Assembly: GCA_003252075.1 (NCBI GenBank)
Contig: QKDO01000112.1
Coordinates: forward strand, 1 to 44,574
Length of the DNA stretch: 44,574 nt
Origin: Nitrospirota bacterium
Lineage (GTDB): Bacteria > Nitrospirota > Thermodesulfovibrionia > Thermodesulfovibrionales > UBA6898
Direction: 5' to 3'
The notes under the pieces are model-generated. The model was given only the letters and a program-made list of their open reading frames with translations. It searched no databases and was not told the origin of the DNA. Positions 1 through 8,196 of this stretch are shown here, one piece after another. Both the position numbers and the translations under genes were made by a program. Numbering within the stretch: position 1 is the first letter of the stretch; each line of letters starts with the position of its first letter.

Positions 1-152
1 TTTCTCTGTTTTGTTAAGAAGAATCCTTTTTTCTCTACGGAGTTTTTATTACAAAAAATACTTATATATCGGTTGGTTATATCGCTAATTCACATTTTCA
101 CCGTACCTATTCTCTATTACTGTATTTTTAAAATAATACTAATAAAAGAGCA
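1..152. other. AT-rich intergenic stretch at the window edge
   Basis: This stretch lies downstream of prfB (minus strand) and is markedly AT-rich. I see no reading frame with a ribosome binding site and no clean hairpin plus T-tract. The gene that often follows prfB (lysS) is not visible before the window ends. Confidence 0.4.
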
Positions 153-1263
153 CTAAGATTTTCTTGCCTTTGCTTTTAACGACTCTTTGAGAAATATATC
201 AATATCCTCATCGAGAACCGAGTCTACATCACCGATTTCAGAACCTGTCTTGTGATCTTTTGCAATCCTGTATGGCTGGAGTACATAAGAACGGATCTGG
301 CTTCCCCAGGCTATATCCTTCTTATCGCCTGCCAGTTCTTCCATTTTCTTTTCTTTTGCTTTTATTTCAAGGTCATACAGCCGAGCCTTGAGGACTTTTA
401 GCGCAACAGCCCTGTTCTTATGCTGTGAACGCTCATTCTGGCAGCTTACCACAATACCGGTCGGGAGATGGGTAAGACGCACCGCAGACGAAGTCTTGTT
501 TACATGCTGCCCACCCGCTCCCGAAGCCCTAAAGGTGTCCATCTTTACATCTTCATCCCGTATATCTATCTGTACATCGTCCTCTATCTCAGGGCTTACG
601 ATAACAGAGGCAAAAGATGTATGCCTCCTTTTATTCGTGTCAAACGGAGATATTCTTACCAGGCGATGTACGCCGGCCTCAGAGCGGAGGTATCCGTAAG
701 CATAATCACCGTTAATCGTAAGCGTAGCGTTCTTTATGCCGGCTTCTTCTCCTGGCTGCATGTCAACAATCTGCGCTTGGAATCCCTTTCGCTCTGCCCA
801 GCGAAGATACATTCTCATGAGCATCTGCGCCCAATCCTGACTTTCTATACCCCCGGCCCCGGAATGAATCGTGAGGATGGCATTGTTCTTGTCAAGTTCT
901 CCGGAGAGTAAAGTCTGAAGCTCAAGAAGTTCCAAAATATTCTTAAAGGATACAATTTCGTTCTGGATTTCCTTCAGGAACAGATTTCCTTCCTCCTCAT
1001 CAAGGATGCCAAGGGATTCTTCAATATAAAGGAGCCGCTGCTCAAGGAGTTCGAAAGGAAGTACAATATTCTCCAGGCGGGCTTTTTCCTTGAGCAGATC
1101 TTTTGATTTTTCCGGAGAAGACCAGACTTCTTCCAATAAAAGATCTTCGCTTATTTTCTGCAGAGAATCCTTTTTCCCTACAATATCAAAGATACCCTCT
1201 GAGAGCCTCAGTTTTCTTTCTGAGTGAGGAGATTTCGTCTTTGAATTCAGAGTGCATAAGCAT
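153..1263 (-). CDS. prfB: Peptide chain release factor 2 (RF2), with programmed +1 frameshift
   Basis: RF2 recognises UGA and UAA stop codons in the ribosomal A site and triggers peptide release. The long frame carries the UGA/UAA-reading SPF tripeptide (in RISPFDTNKRRH) and the catalytic GGQ loop (SGAGGQHVNKT). The gene begins in another frame: ATG at 1263, about 25 codons ending ...RGYL, then an in-frame TGA at 1188-1186. Slipping +1 at CTT-T enters the main frame as DIVGKKDS and runs to TAG at 153-155. This is the classical RF2 autoregulatory frameshift and not a mutation. The start ATG has GGAGG 5 nt upstream; the lnt stop codon lies inside that region, leaving only 2 nt between the genes, so the pair is co-transcribed and probably translationally coupled. 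A second in-frame ATG at 1257 is less well spaced. Identification is very secure. Confidence 0.95.
1186..1200 (-). promoter_or_regulatory. RF2 programmed +1 ribosomal frameshift site
   Basis: Read on the minus strand the site is AGA GGG TAT CTT TGA T. It has the slippery CTT codon, the in-frame UGA recognised by RF2 itself, and a Shine-Dalgarno-like AGAGGG three bases before CTT. In the known RF2 mechanism, low RF2 lets the ribosome pause at UGA and slip +1, so the protein controls its own synthesis. The usual AGG GGG is here AGA GGG. Confidence 0.93.
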
Positions 1264-1265
1264 GG

Positions 1266-2813
1266 TTACCTCCGCGAAAATAAATTAACCGCCAGTACGA
1301 TCGATATTACTATGCACAGATAGGAGAAAAGATCACCATATCTGGTATAAAACGTCCGTGTACTATCGGTTGTTATATTTTTTGTAAGAACCTCTCTTGC
1401 AAACAGACCGGACTGGGCCACGATCCTGCCGTTACTGTCGATAAATCCCGATATCCCGGTATTGGCCGCTCGTATAAGTGGTTTCCGGTTTTCTATAGCC
1501 CTGAAAACAGCCATACTGAAATGCTGATACGGTCCGGCCGTCTTCCCAAACCAGGCGTCGTTGGTTATGGTAACGATAAAATCGCCACCGCTGACAAAGA
1601 ATTTTCTCACCAGACCGGGAAATATCACCTCATAACAGACTACCGTACCAAATGACCCTAATTCTGTCTCTGCCCGCGTGTACTGCCGTCCAGGCACGTA
1701 ATCCCCAATGCCTGCAACGAGCTTATCGACAAAAAAAAGAATGCTTCTGAGAGGCACATACTCTCCGAAGGGAACAAGATGTATTTTATCATAGGTGAAG
1801 CTCTTTTTTCCTTCACGATCAAGGAGTATGACGCTGTTGGTAAGCTCGGTTCTCCCGCGCATGCGGTCTTTGACCATGACGCTGCCAAAAAGGAGATAGG
1901 AGCCGATATCTTTCTGGAACTGCATGAGCTTATCGGTGTTTCGCGTGTCATAATCGAAGTAAAAGGGTACGGCAGTTTCCGGCCAGACAAGTAGCGAGGG
2001 GCCGGCGGAAAGAGCCTCCCGGGAAAGGTTTTCATATACGGCCAATACTTCTTGCTGATATGATGGTTCCCATTTTCTGTCCTGTTCAATATTGCCCTGA
2101 ATAACACTGATGGTTAACGAAGAACCCGGGCGGTGTTCAGACAACCGGAACGCGCCGTAACCATATGCAGCGGCAATAAGGACTAAAAGAGAGACAGAGC
2201 CGGCAACGGTATAGGAAAGGGGGAAAAGGGGCATCTTGTTCAGGCGTTTCCGGGTCAGCAGAAGATCTGCGCCGGCACCGTTTATTGCGAGAATAAGGAA
2301 TGATATCCCGTAAATTCCCGTGATGTCAGCTACCTGGATCATCGAGAGGAAGCGATACTGACTGTATCCGATGCTTGACCAGGGGAAGCCGGTCAGTGCA
2401 TAGGAACGAGCGAATTCAAGCGTTACCCAAAGCACCGGCGCAATGAAAAGTGCGGGCAGTTTTGTCTTTCTGTAGATCTGGATAAACAGCACGGAAAAGA
2501 CAGCGGGGAAAAGCGCCAGATAGCAGCACAGGAGCAGGACAATGCAAATACTGACCGCAAAGGACACGCCGCCATAATAGTTTATCGAATGGTAGATCCA
2601 GTAGAGCGTCCCAAAAAAATAGACCAGCCCAAAGACAAAACCTGACCCAAAGGCCTCTTTCCCGTTCTTCTTCCACAGGGAATGTAGGAGCGGAACTAAG
2701 GCGACCCATGCCAGGGGAGCGAGACCGGCAGCAGGAAACGAAAGCGCTGTCAGTATGCCCGAGGCAATGGCAGGTAGCACGGGCAACATACTCTTATAAA
2801 AAGTGTTTTTCAT
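1266..2813 (-). CDS. lnt: Apolipoprotein N-acyltransferase
   Basis: Lnt adds the third acyl chain to the N-terminal cysteine of lipoproteins in the inner membrane, using a phospholipid donor. The 515-residue length is normal for the family. The N-terminal ~215 residues are a run of hydrophobic membrane segments; residues ~230-480 form the nitrilase-fold domain. The catalytic triad is visible: Glu279 in LVWPET, Lys343 in YDKIHLVPFGEY and Cys393 in VVCYEVIFPG. A last membrane segment ends the protein (~490-512). No strong ribosome binding site precedes the ATG at 2813. The stop TAA overlaps the prfB Shine-Dalgarno (GGAGGTAA), so lnt and prfB form an operon. Several lipoprotein genes lie in this window (4712, 20956) as likely substrates. 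Confidence 0.93.
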   Translation of the reverse strand: MKNTFYKSMLPVLPAIASGILTALSFPAAGLAPLAWVALVPLLHSLWKKNGKEAFGSGFVFGLVYFFGTLYWIYHSINYYGGVSFAVSICIVLLLCCYLALFPAVFSVLFIQIYRKTKLPALFIAPVLWVTLEFARSYALTGFPWSSIGYSQYRFLSMIQVADITGIYGISFLILAINGAGADLLLTRKRLNKMPLFPLSYTVAGSVSLLVLIAAAYGYGAFRLSEHRPGSSLTISVIQGNIEQDRKWEPSYQQEVLAVYENLSREALSAGPSLLVWPETAVPFYFDYDTRNTDKLMQFQKDIGSYLLFGSVMVKDRMRGRTELTNSVILLDREGKKSFTYDKIHLVPFGEYVPLRSILFFVDKLVAGIGDYVPGRQYTRAETELGSFGTVVCYEVIFPGLVRKFFVSGGDFIVTITNDAWFGKTAGPYQHFSMAVFRAIENRKPLIRAANTGISGFIDSNGRIVAQSGLFAREVLTKNITTDSTRTFYTRYGDLFSYLCIVISIVLAVNLFSRR

Positions 2814-2816
2814 GTA

Positions 2817-2846
2817 TTGACAATCAAAAAACGTAATAGGTATAGT
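2817..2846 (+). promoter_or_regulatory. Sigma70-type promoter of tRNA-Phe
   Basis: TTGACA at 2817-2822 and TATAGT at 2841-2846 are separated by 18 nt, which places the start near 2853, a few bases before the tRNA. The -35 box lies immediately upstream of the divergent lnt start. Confidence 0.75.
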
Positions 2847-2856
2847 TATAAACCGT

Positions 2857-2932
2857 GGGCAGTTAGCTCAGTTGGTAGAGCACGGGTCTGAAAAACCCGG
2901 TGTCCGCAGTTCAATTCTGCGACTGCCCACCA
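2857..2932 (+). tRNA. tRNA-Phe (anticodon GAA)
   Basis: The 76-nt cloverleaf is complete: acceptor GGGCAGT pairs with ACTGCCC, the D arm is GCTC...GAGC, the anticodon stem is CGGGT/ACCCG with loop CTGAAAA (GAA at 2890-2892), and the T arm is CGCAG-TTCAATT-CTGCG. Discriminator A is followed by an encoded CCA. No integrase gene or repeated tRNA 3' end is visible nearby, so there is no sign of an island using it. Confidence 0.96.
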
Positions 2933-3035
2933 TGATTTTATTGGTCTGTAGTACTAGAGTCAAGCCAAATCCCTGACTCCTGAAGTCCTGCCGTCGTATA
3001 CTGTCCTCGCCTACGCGAGCGTGGAAAGAGGAACC

Positions 3036-4568
3036 TTAGAACAGACCCCGGTCAAGTGTCCGGTACTGAATCGCCTCTGCTATATGGCGAGAAGCGATAT
3101 CCTGAGCCTGCTCAAGATCAGCAATGGTGCGGGACAGCTTGAGGATGCGGGAATAGGCACGGGCAGAAAGTCCGAGCTTCTGCATGGCACGCTCAAGGAT
3201 GTTCAGGGCATCGCCTTCGAGACTGCAGTATTTCTTGATATGGCGGGTCTTCATCTGCCCGTTACAGAATATCTTATCTTTCACGAACCGCTCCAGTTGC
3301 AGATTGCGTGTTGCCATGACCCGCCTGCAGATATCATGAGAACACTCTCCGGAATAGTCAGCGGAGAGGTCTCTATATGGCACCGCAGGGACTTCAACAT
3401 GAATATCGATCCTGTCGAGGAGCGGCCCCGAGATTTTTCTGCGGTATCTCTGGATCTGACCGGGAGTGCAGGTGCAGGAATGTTGCGGGTCCCCGAGATA
3501 TCCGCACGGGCAGGGGTTCATGGCACTTACGAGCATAAAGGAGGCCGGGTATGTTATGGAAGCAACAGCCCTCGATACGGTTACTTCGCCGTTCTCAAGC
3601 GGTTGGCGCAACACCTCAAGGACATTCCTTTTGAATTCGGGCGTTTCATCGAGGAAAAGCACGCCATGATGCGCGAGACTGACCTCGCCGGGTTTGGGAA
3701 CCTGTCCGCCGCCGATGAGCGCAACATCGGATATGGTATGGTGGGGGGCCCGGAATGGCCGTGTCGCCAACAGGGGCTGACCCTCCTTGAGGATCCCTGC
3801 CACACTGTGTATCCGCGTAGTTTCAAGAGCCTCATCAAAGGTCATCTGAGGGAGAATGGTCGGAAGGCGTTTCGCCAGCATGGTCTTTCCTGATCCCGGA
3901 GGGCCGACGAGGAGCAGATTATGTCCGCCTGCAGCAGCAACCTCAAGTGCACGCTTTGCATGCTCCTGACCCTTTACCTCGGAAAAGTCGTCCTCATAGA
4001 GAGAAAGGTCCTGCATGGTCATCGAAATATCCAGCGTAACAGGATCAACGCTCTTTTCCCCCCGGAGAAAGGATATGACATCCGGCAGATTATCCATGCC
4101 CAAGACTGCGACACCGCGGACAACTGCAGCCTCAGGCGCATTCTCTTTGGGCACGATCAGTCCTTTCAGCCCGAGATCCCTGGCCCTGATCGCCATGGAC
4201 AGTGCCCCGCGTACGGGCTTGATCCTGCCGTCAAGAGAGAGCTCGCCGGTAATAAGATATCCCTTGGCCGCTTCCGGATCGATGATCCCTTCTGAAGTTA
4301 CGATACCAATTGCGACAGGCAGGTCATAGGAGGAACCTTCTTTCTTCAGGTCGGCAGGAGCAAGATTGACCGTGATCTGTTTAAGGGGGAAACTGAAACC
4401 GATGTTCTTCAGTGCAGCAGGCACCCTGTCGCGACTTTCTTTCACCGCCGTATCCGGGAGCCCGACCATGGAGAAATGGGGCAGCCCCCGGGAGGATATG
4501 TCGACTTCGACCTCGACCGGGTATGCGTCTATACCTACAATGCTGGCACTGAGTATCTTCGAGAGCAT
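3036..4568 (-). CDS. comM: ComM/YifB-type Mg-chelatase-like AAA+ ATPase
   Basis: ComM is a hexameric AAA+ helicase that promotes branch migration of incoming DNA during natural transformation; YifB homologues also occur in non-competent bacteria. The order is the family's: an N-terminal S5/Lon-protease-like domain (LSKILSAS...[13 protein letters not shown]), a central AAA+ domain with Walker A GPPGSGKT (~222-229) and LFLDE-type Walker B, a CPCGY...CTC cysteine cluster, and a C-terminal Mg-chelatase-C domain. I place the start at ATG 4568 (MLSKILS, the usual family N-terminus) with AAGAG 4-5 nt upstream; a TTG five codons earlier is open but less likely. The gene is monocistronic and divergent from the lipoprotein gene at 4712. 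Confidence 0.92.
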   Translation of the reverse strand: MLSKILSASIVGIDAYPVEVEVDISSRGLPHFSMVGLPDTAVKESRDRVPAALKNIGFSFPLKQITVNLAPADLKKEGSSYDLPVAIGIVTSEGIIDPEAAKGYLITGELSLDGRIKPVRGALSMAIRARDLGLKGLIVPKENAPEAAVVRGVAVLGMDNLPDVISFLRGEKSVDPVTLDISMTMQDLSLYEDDFSEVKGQEHAKRALEVAAAGGHNLLLVGPPGSGKTMLAKRLPTILPQMTFDEALETTRIHSVAGILKEGQPLLATRPFRAPHHTISDVALIGGGQVPKPGEVSLAHHGVLFLDETPEFKRNVLEVLRQPLENGEVTVSRAVASITYPASFMLVSAMNPCPCGYLGDPQHSCTCTPGQIQRYRRKISGPLLDRIDIHVEVPAVPYRDLSADYSGECSHDICRRVMATRNLQLERFVKDKIFCNGQMKTRHIKKYCSLEGDALNILERAMQKLGLSARAYSRILKLSRTIADLEQAQDIASRHIAEAIQYRTLDRGLF

Positions 4569-4651
4569 ATATCTCTTCGTCAATAAAAAACGTCACAAGG
4601 ATAGCATTATCAGGACGCAAAAACAAGGGTCTTTCCGATGTCGCTATCGTA

Positions 4652-4680
4652 TTGCAAAAAAGGGGATGAAGGGTTATTAT
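4652..4680 (+). promoter_or_regulatory. Candidate promoter of the 4712 lipoprotein gene
   Basis: TTGCAA at 4652-4657 and TATTAT at 4675-4680 with a 17-nt spacer would start transcription near 4687, 25 nt before the ATG and just upstream of a GGGGG ribosome binding site. Confidence 0.55.
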
Positions 4681-4711
4681 TACCAAGGAATAAGGTAGTT
4701 CAGGGGGATGT

Positions 4712-5137
4712 ATGAAGAAGATAGCGCTTGTCCTTCTCGTCTGTTGTGTCGCGGTTGCCTGCGGCGGGAAAAAAGAGGTGAAGCAGGTATCACCGGAGTC
4801 GAAGACGACTACAGAGGCATTTGTGCTCGCTGAGACCATAAGGACGGCGTTTATCAACAAGGATACCGCTACTCTTCAGAAGAGCTCCACGGAAACCGGA
4901 CTGAGGGACATTACCGCCAATACGAAGAGTTTTGACAAAGTTGAGCTTTCCTTTACCCCGCGATGGGTAGAGATCGAGGCCAGCCAGCTGACGGTGAACA
5001 TCGCCTGGAAAAGCACCTGGGTACGTTCGGGGCAACGGAGCGACGAACGGGGCATGGCGGTCTTTGTGATGGAAGGTACGCCGCTCAGGGTGTCGAAGAT
5101 CCTCAGGGCGAATCCGTTCGTCTTCCCTGAAAAATAA
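4712..5137 (+). CDS. Small predicted lipoprotein of unknown function
   Basis: The 141-residue protein starts with a lipoprotein signal peptide (MKKIALVLLVCCVAVAC) whose lipobox cysteine is Cys17, followed by GGKKE. The mature part (~125 residues) mixes helix and beta strands ending in TPLRVSKILRANPFVF; the alternation and size would suit an NTF2/SnoaL-like fold, but I cannot confirm it. The start has GGGGG just upstream. The mature N-terminus KEVKQVSPES resembles that of the BamD-like lipoprotein at 20956 (STVKQASPED). It is convergent with the fmdB-type gene (11-nt gap). Asp or Glu is not at +2 after Cys (Gly-Gly), so outer-membrane sorting is possible. Confidence 0.75.
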   Translation: MKKIALVLLVCCVAVACGGKKEVKQVSPESKTTTEAFVLAETIRTAFINKDTATLQKSSTETGLRDITANTKSFDKVELSFTPRWVEIEASQLTVNIAWKSTWVRSGQRSDERGMAVFVMEGTPLRVSKILRANPFVFPEK

Positions 5138-5148
5138 TATGCAGTAAA

Positions 5149-5364
5149 CTATTTGCAGGAACTGCAGGAGCCTTTGCTACAGGAGGTGCATCCTGCTGAA
5201 GAAGAGCCAGCAAAGGGTTTTTCCACTCCACTCATGCCAAAGGCAGAAAGCTTCTTCATAAGGTCCTTGGACGAGCATTTTGGACAGCAGATCTCCCGGC
5301 TGCCGTACACGAGGATCTCGAAATCCTCACCGCATTCTCTGCACCGGTATTCATAAATGGGCAT
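5149..5364 (-). CDS. FmdB-family zinc ribbon regulatory protein
   Basis: The 71-residue protein opens with MPIYEYRCRECGEDFE, the hallmark of FmdB/CxxC-CxxC-SSSS proteins, and carries paired CxxC knuckles (CREC ... CPKC) expected to bind zinc. The tail is rich in Gly, Ser and Cys (GCTSCSKGSCSSCK), giving additional metal-binding residues. FmdB was named from regulation of a formamidase operon in Methylophilus; in most bacteria its role is unknown. It starts 12 nt after the transaldolase stop, so the two genes are one transcription unit. Confidence 0.85.
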   Translation of the reverse strand: MPIYEYRCRECGEDFEILVYGSREICCPKCSSKDLMKKLSAFGMSGVEKPFAGSSSAGCTSCSKGSCSSCK

Positions 5365-5376
5365 GGTGTGTCCCCG

Positions 5377-6039
5377 CTACTTCTTGAGCTGCGTTTTCTT
5401 CGGCACTTTTTCCCAGTCCTTCAGGAATTTGGCAAGGCCGATGTCCGTAAGCGGATGTTTGGCGAGTTGTGCTATGACCGCATAGGGTATGGTGGCGATA
5501 TGCGCACCCATGCGAGCAGCCTCAAGTACATGCAGGGGGTTCCGTACGCTTGCAACGATAACTTCGGTCTCAAAGAGATAGTTCTCATAGATCTCCATGA
5601 TATCAGCAACGACGTCCATGCCCTGGTGGCTGATGTCATCGAGGCGGCCGACAAAAGGACTGACATAGGTCGCCCCAGCCTTTGCCGCGAGAAGCGCCTG
5701 GTTTGCAGAGAATATGAGCGTAACGTTCGTCTTTATGCCCATGGATGAGAGCTTCTTGACTGCCTTCAGCCCTTCCTCGATCATCGGTATCTTGACCACA
5801 ATATTCTTATGGATCTTTGCGAGCGCTCTGGCCTCCCTGAGCATCTCATCAGCAGTGATGCCGACAACCTCGCCGTTGACCGGTCCTTTCACAATGCTGC
5901 AGATGGACTTCAATAGCTGCACCGGTTCCTTTCCTTCCTTCGCGATGAGCGAAGGATTGGTCGTTACCCCGTCTATGAGGCCGAGCTCCCAGGCCTTTTT
6001 GATCTCGTCAATATTTGCGGTGTCGATAAAGAATTTCAT
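5377..6039 (-). CDS. tal: Small transaldolase (TalC/fructose-6-phosphate aldolase type)
   Basis: This 220-residue class I aldolase belongs to the small, decameric transaldolase subfamily. It would transfer dihydroxyacetone units between sedoheptulose-7-phosphate and glyceraldehyde-3-phosphate in the pentose phosphate pathway. Diagnostic features are FFIDTAN at the N-terminus, [14 protein letters not shown], the Schiff-base lysine Lys83 in VVKIPM, and [23 protein letters not shown] near residue 125 completes the barrel signature. The start ATG has AGAGGA upstream. Sequence alone does not separate transaldolase from fructose-6-phosphate aldolase activity. It leads a two-gene operon with the FmdB-type gene. 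Confidence 0.92.
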   Translation of the reverse strand: MKFFIDTANIDEIKKAWELGLIDGVTTNPSLIAKEGKEPVQLLKSICSIVKGPVNGEVVGITADEMLREARALAKIHKNIVVKIPMIEEGLKAVKKLSSMGIKTNVTLIFSANQALLAAKAGATYVSPFVGRLDDISHQGMDVVADIMEIYENYLFETEVIVASVRNPLHVLEAARMGAHIATIPYAVIAQLAKHPLTDIGLAKFLKDWEKVPKKTQLKK

Positions 6040-6067
6040 GACAATCCTCTCTGCTGCAATTTATTTA

Positions 6068-6076
6068 AGTATACCA
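6068..6076 (-). promoter_or_regulatory. Extended -10 promoter of the transaldolase operon
   Basis: On the minus strand TGGTATACT gives a -10 TATACT (6073-6068) preceded by the TG of an extended -10 element. The predicted start is about 22 nt before the ATG. No good -35 box is visible, as expected for this promoter class. Confidence 0.5.
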
Positions 6077-6103
6077 AAATCTCCGCGCTTTTTTACCCGA
6101 GGC

Positions 6104-7297
6104 TCAGGCGCCATGCGCAAGCACCGGCTCCTGATAGAGCGTCCGTAAACAATAGGCCTCTTCGATAAGCTCTATGAGATGTATCACCGGCCTGTTCTTG
6201 ATGGCCTGTCCGAGATGGAGCATGCAGCCGGGGCAGGAGGTGACAATGGTCCCTGCGCCGGTATCCAGAAGATTCTCTGCCTGTCGTTTTTGCAAGTTCT
6301 GAGACATTTCCCGGTAAGAGACACTAAAGGTGCCACCGAACCCGCAACAGCCTGATTCTAATGGCTCTTTAAGCGTGAGCCCTGCTTTCGTAATGATCTC
6401 CCTTGGCTCTTGCCAGATCCCGAGGCTGTGCCTGAGATGACAGGGATCATGATATGTTGTTGAGGCGTCGATAGCGCTCTTCTGCTCCAGCTTGTCGCTG
6501 AGAAAGACCGATATGTCCATGGCCTTGTCGACATGTTTGCCGATCAATGAGGCATAGCCATGGCTGAGGGTCAGGGTGCATGTGGGACAGAGGCTCAGGA
6601 TAGCTTCGACCCTGAGCCTGCTCAAGACACGGTGGTTCTGCTTTGCTAGGGCAGCGGCCTCTTCATCCATGCCGAGAGCCCGGAGCGGCGCACCGCAACA
6701 GACCTCATCTTTTGGCAGGATGACCTCGTATCCCAGCGACTGTAGCACGTTTACAAGCGACTCGCCGAGATGGGGCAGGAAAAAGTTCACGCTGCAACCG
6801 GTGAAGACTGCAACACGACCCTTTTTCTTCGGGACTTTATGCACCTGTTCGATGACATGGAACGGCTGGTCAGGAAGCTCCGGACGAAAGGGAATGAGCT
6901 TCCGTTTTGAAAGAATCGGGAGCAGGATGTCACGGCTCACGGACAGAATTTTGAAGCTCAGGTCAGGCCAGGATGTCGAGAACTTGACAAGGTACCTGAG
7001 GAACGCTCTTTTTCTATCTGATTTTCTGAGCATATGCCGGCCCCGGTAGATGGCTTCAGGAATATCGATCCCCAGCGGACAGATGCCCGAACAGGCGCCG
7101 CAGAGAATACAGCTGAAGAGGCGGTCGTTCAGGAGGGGTGAAGGAATGAGACGTCCTTCGGAAAGACCCTTTACCAGGGCAAGGCGGCCCCGCGCACTCA
7201 TACCCTCTGTCGCGGCCAGTTCATAGGTAGGACAGACTGCCTTGCAGCTTCCGCAGAGCGTGCATTGCGACAGATCAGGGACAAGAGCGTGTTGCAT
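6104..7297 (-). CDS. GlcF-like (Fe-S)-binding protein of the glycolate/lactate oxidase type
   Basis: The protein carries two [4Fe-4S] ferredoxin motifs near the N-terminus (CTLCGSCKAVCP and CILCGACSGICP) and two CCG domains (DEVCCGAPLRALG and SGCCGFGGTFSV), the layout of GlcF, LldE/HdrD-like electron-transfer subunits. GlcF passes electrons from an FAD subunit (GlcD/GlcE) oxidising a 2-hydroxyacid. No GlcD-like gene is in the window, so the partner is elsewhere or unknown. I choose ATG 7297 (MQHALVPDL); a start at 7315 (MIYNTG) is also open. Neither has a Shine-Dalgarno. A TATAAT (7309-7304) sits 6 nt before ATG 7297, which may make a leaderless transcript. It follows larE by a short gap on the same strand. 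Confidence 0.82.
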   Translation of the reverse strand: MQHALVPDLSQCTLCGSCKAVCPTYELAATEGMSARGRLALVKGLSEGRLIPSPLLNDRLFSCILCGACSGICPLGIDIPEAIYRGRHMLRKSDRKRAFLRYLVKFSTSWPDLSFKILSVSRDILLPILSKRKLIPFRPELPDQPFHVIEQVHKVPKKKGRVAVFTGCSVNFFLPHLGESLVNVLQSLGYEVILPKDEVCCGAPLRALGMDEEAAALAKQNHRVLSRLRVEAILSLCPTCTLTLSHGYASLIGKHVDKAMDISVFLSDKLEQKSAIDASTTYHDPCHLRHSLGIWQEPREIITKAGLTLKEPLESGCCGFGGTFSVSYREMSQNLQKRQAENLLDTGAGTIVTSCPGCMLHLGQAIKNRPVIHLIELIEEAYCLRTLYQEPVLAHGA

Positions 7298-7344
7298 ACC
7301 GGTATTATAAATCATTATCAGGAGGCAAGTCAGACCGTGAAGGG

Positions 7345-8196
7345 CTAGAGACTCTCCCTGTTTTGATGAACCACAGGGGGCAGCGACCGGTTCATGCTGC
7401 CGCTTCTGAAGCCGTCAAGATCAAGGGAGACGAAGCTGAAGCCGAAGGCGTGCAAGGCATCGGCAACGCGATAACGGACATCTTTTTCCAGAAAGAAGGA
7501 CAGGTCTTTTTCCGGCACTTCAATGCGCGCCATGTCCTCATGCACTCTGACCCGTACGGTTGATATGCCGAGATTCCTGAGAAATTCCTCCGCCTTTTCC
7601 ACGCGTTTCAGGAGAGCGGGCGTTATGCGCTGGCCATAAGGAAAGCGGGAGGAAAGACAGGGTGAAGCCGGCCTGTCCCATGTCTCGAGCCCGAGGTCTT
7701 TTGAGAGCAGCCGGATATCCTGCTTCGAAAGACAGCTTTCAGCAAGCGGGCTTCTGACACGATACTGTGCGGCCGCTTTTCTGCCGGGACGGTAGTCGTT
7801 CAGGTCATCGGCATTGCTGCCATCGAAGATGAAGCGGTAGTTCTCATGTTCCGCGATTTCCCGCAATCTCCGGAAAAGGTCCTGTTTGCAGTAAAAGCAG
7901 CGGTCCGGCGGGTTGGTGATAAACAATTCATTCTGCATCTCACCGGTACGGATCACTCTGTGCTCAGCACCTTCCCGCTTTGCAAAGGAGACAGCCTGAT
8001 CGATATCTTGTTCCGGTACGGTCTCCGAGCATCCGGTCACGGCAAGGAACCGGATGCCGGCCATCTTTATGGCTCTGAGCAGAAAGGAGCTGTCAACGCC
8101 TCCCGAGAAGGCCAGTACCGCGCTCTCCGCATCAATGAGCAGAGCAAGGAGGTGCCTGAATTTTCCCCGATGGGGTTCGCGTACTTCATCGCTCAC
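7345..8196 (-). CDS. larE: LarE-family ATP-dependent sulfur transferase
   Basis: LarE adenylates and then sulfurates a nicotinic-acid-derived precursor to make the nickel-pincer cofactor of lactate racemase-type enzymes. The 283-residue protein has the PP-loop SGGVDSS (~31-37) and the family motif SPCLSSRFPYG with the sulfur-donor position Cys180. A CxxC (Cys100-Cys103, RCFYCK) is also present; three such cysteines occur in LarE proteins reported to use a [4Fe-4S] cluster and recycle, unlike the sacrificial single-cysteine type. The start is GTG, overlapping the RNase G stop (CTGTGA, 4 nt). No larA, larB or larC is in the window, so the cofactor's user is not local. Confidence 0.88.
   Translation of the reverse strand: MSDEVREPHRGKFRHLLALLIDAESAVLAFSGGVDSSFLLRAIKMAGIRFLAVTGCSETVPEQDIDQAVSFAKREGAEHRVIRTGEMQNELFITNPPDRCFYCKQDLFRRLREIAEHENYRFIFDGSNADDLNDYRPGRKAAAQYRVRSPLAESCLSKQDIRLLSKDLGLETWDRPASPCLSSRFPYGQRITPALLKRVEKAEEFLRNLGISTVRVRVHEDMARIEVPEKDLSFFLEKDVRYRVADALHAFGFSFVSLDLDGFRSGSMNRSLPPVVHQNRESL

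Noticed and set aside
2857-2932. tRNA-Phe as an integration site
   Set aside because: No integrase and no duplicated tRNA 3' end is visible within the window.
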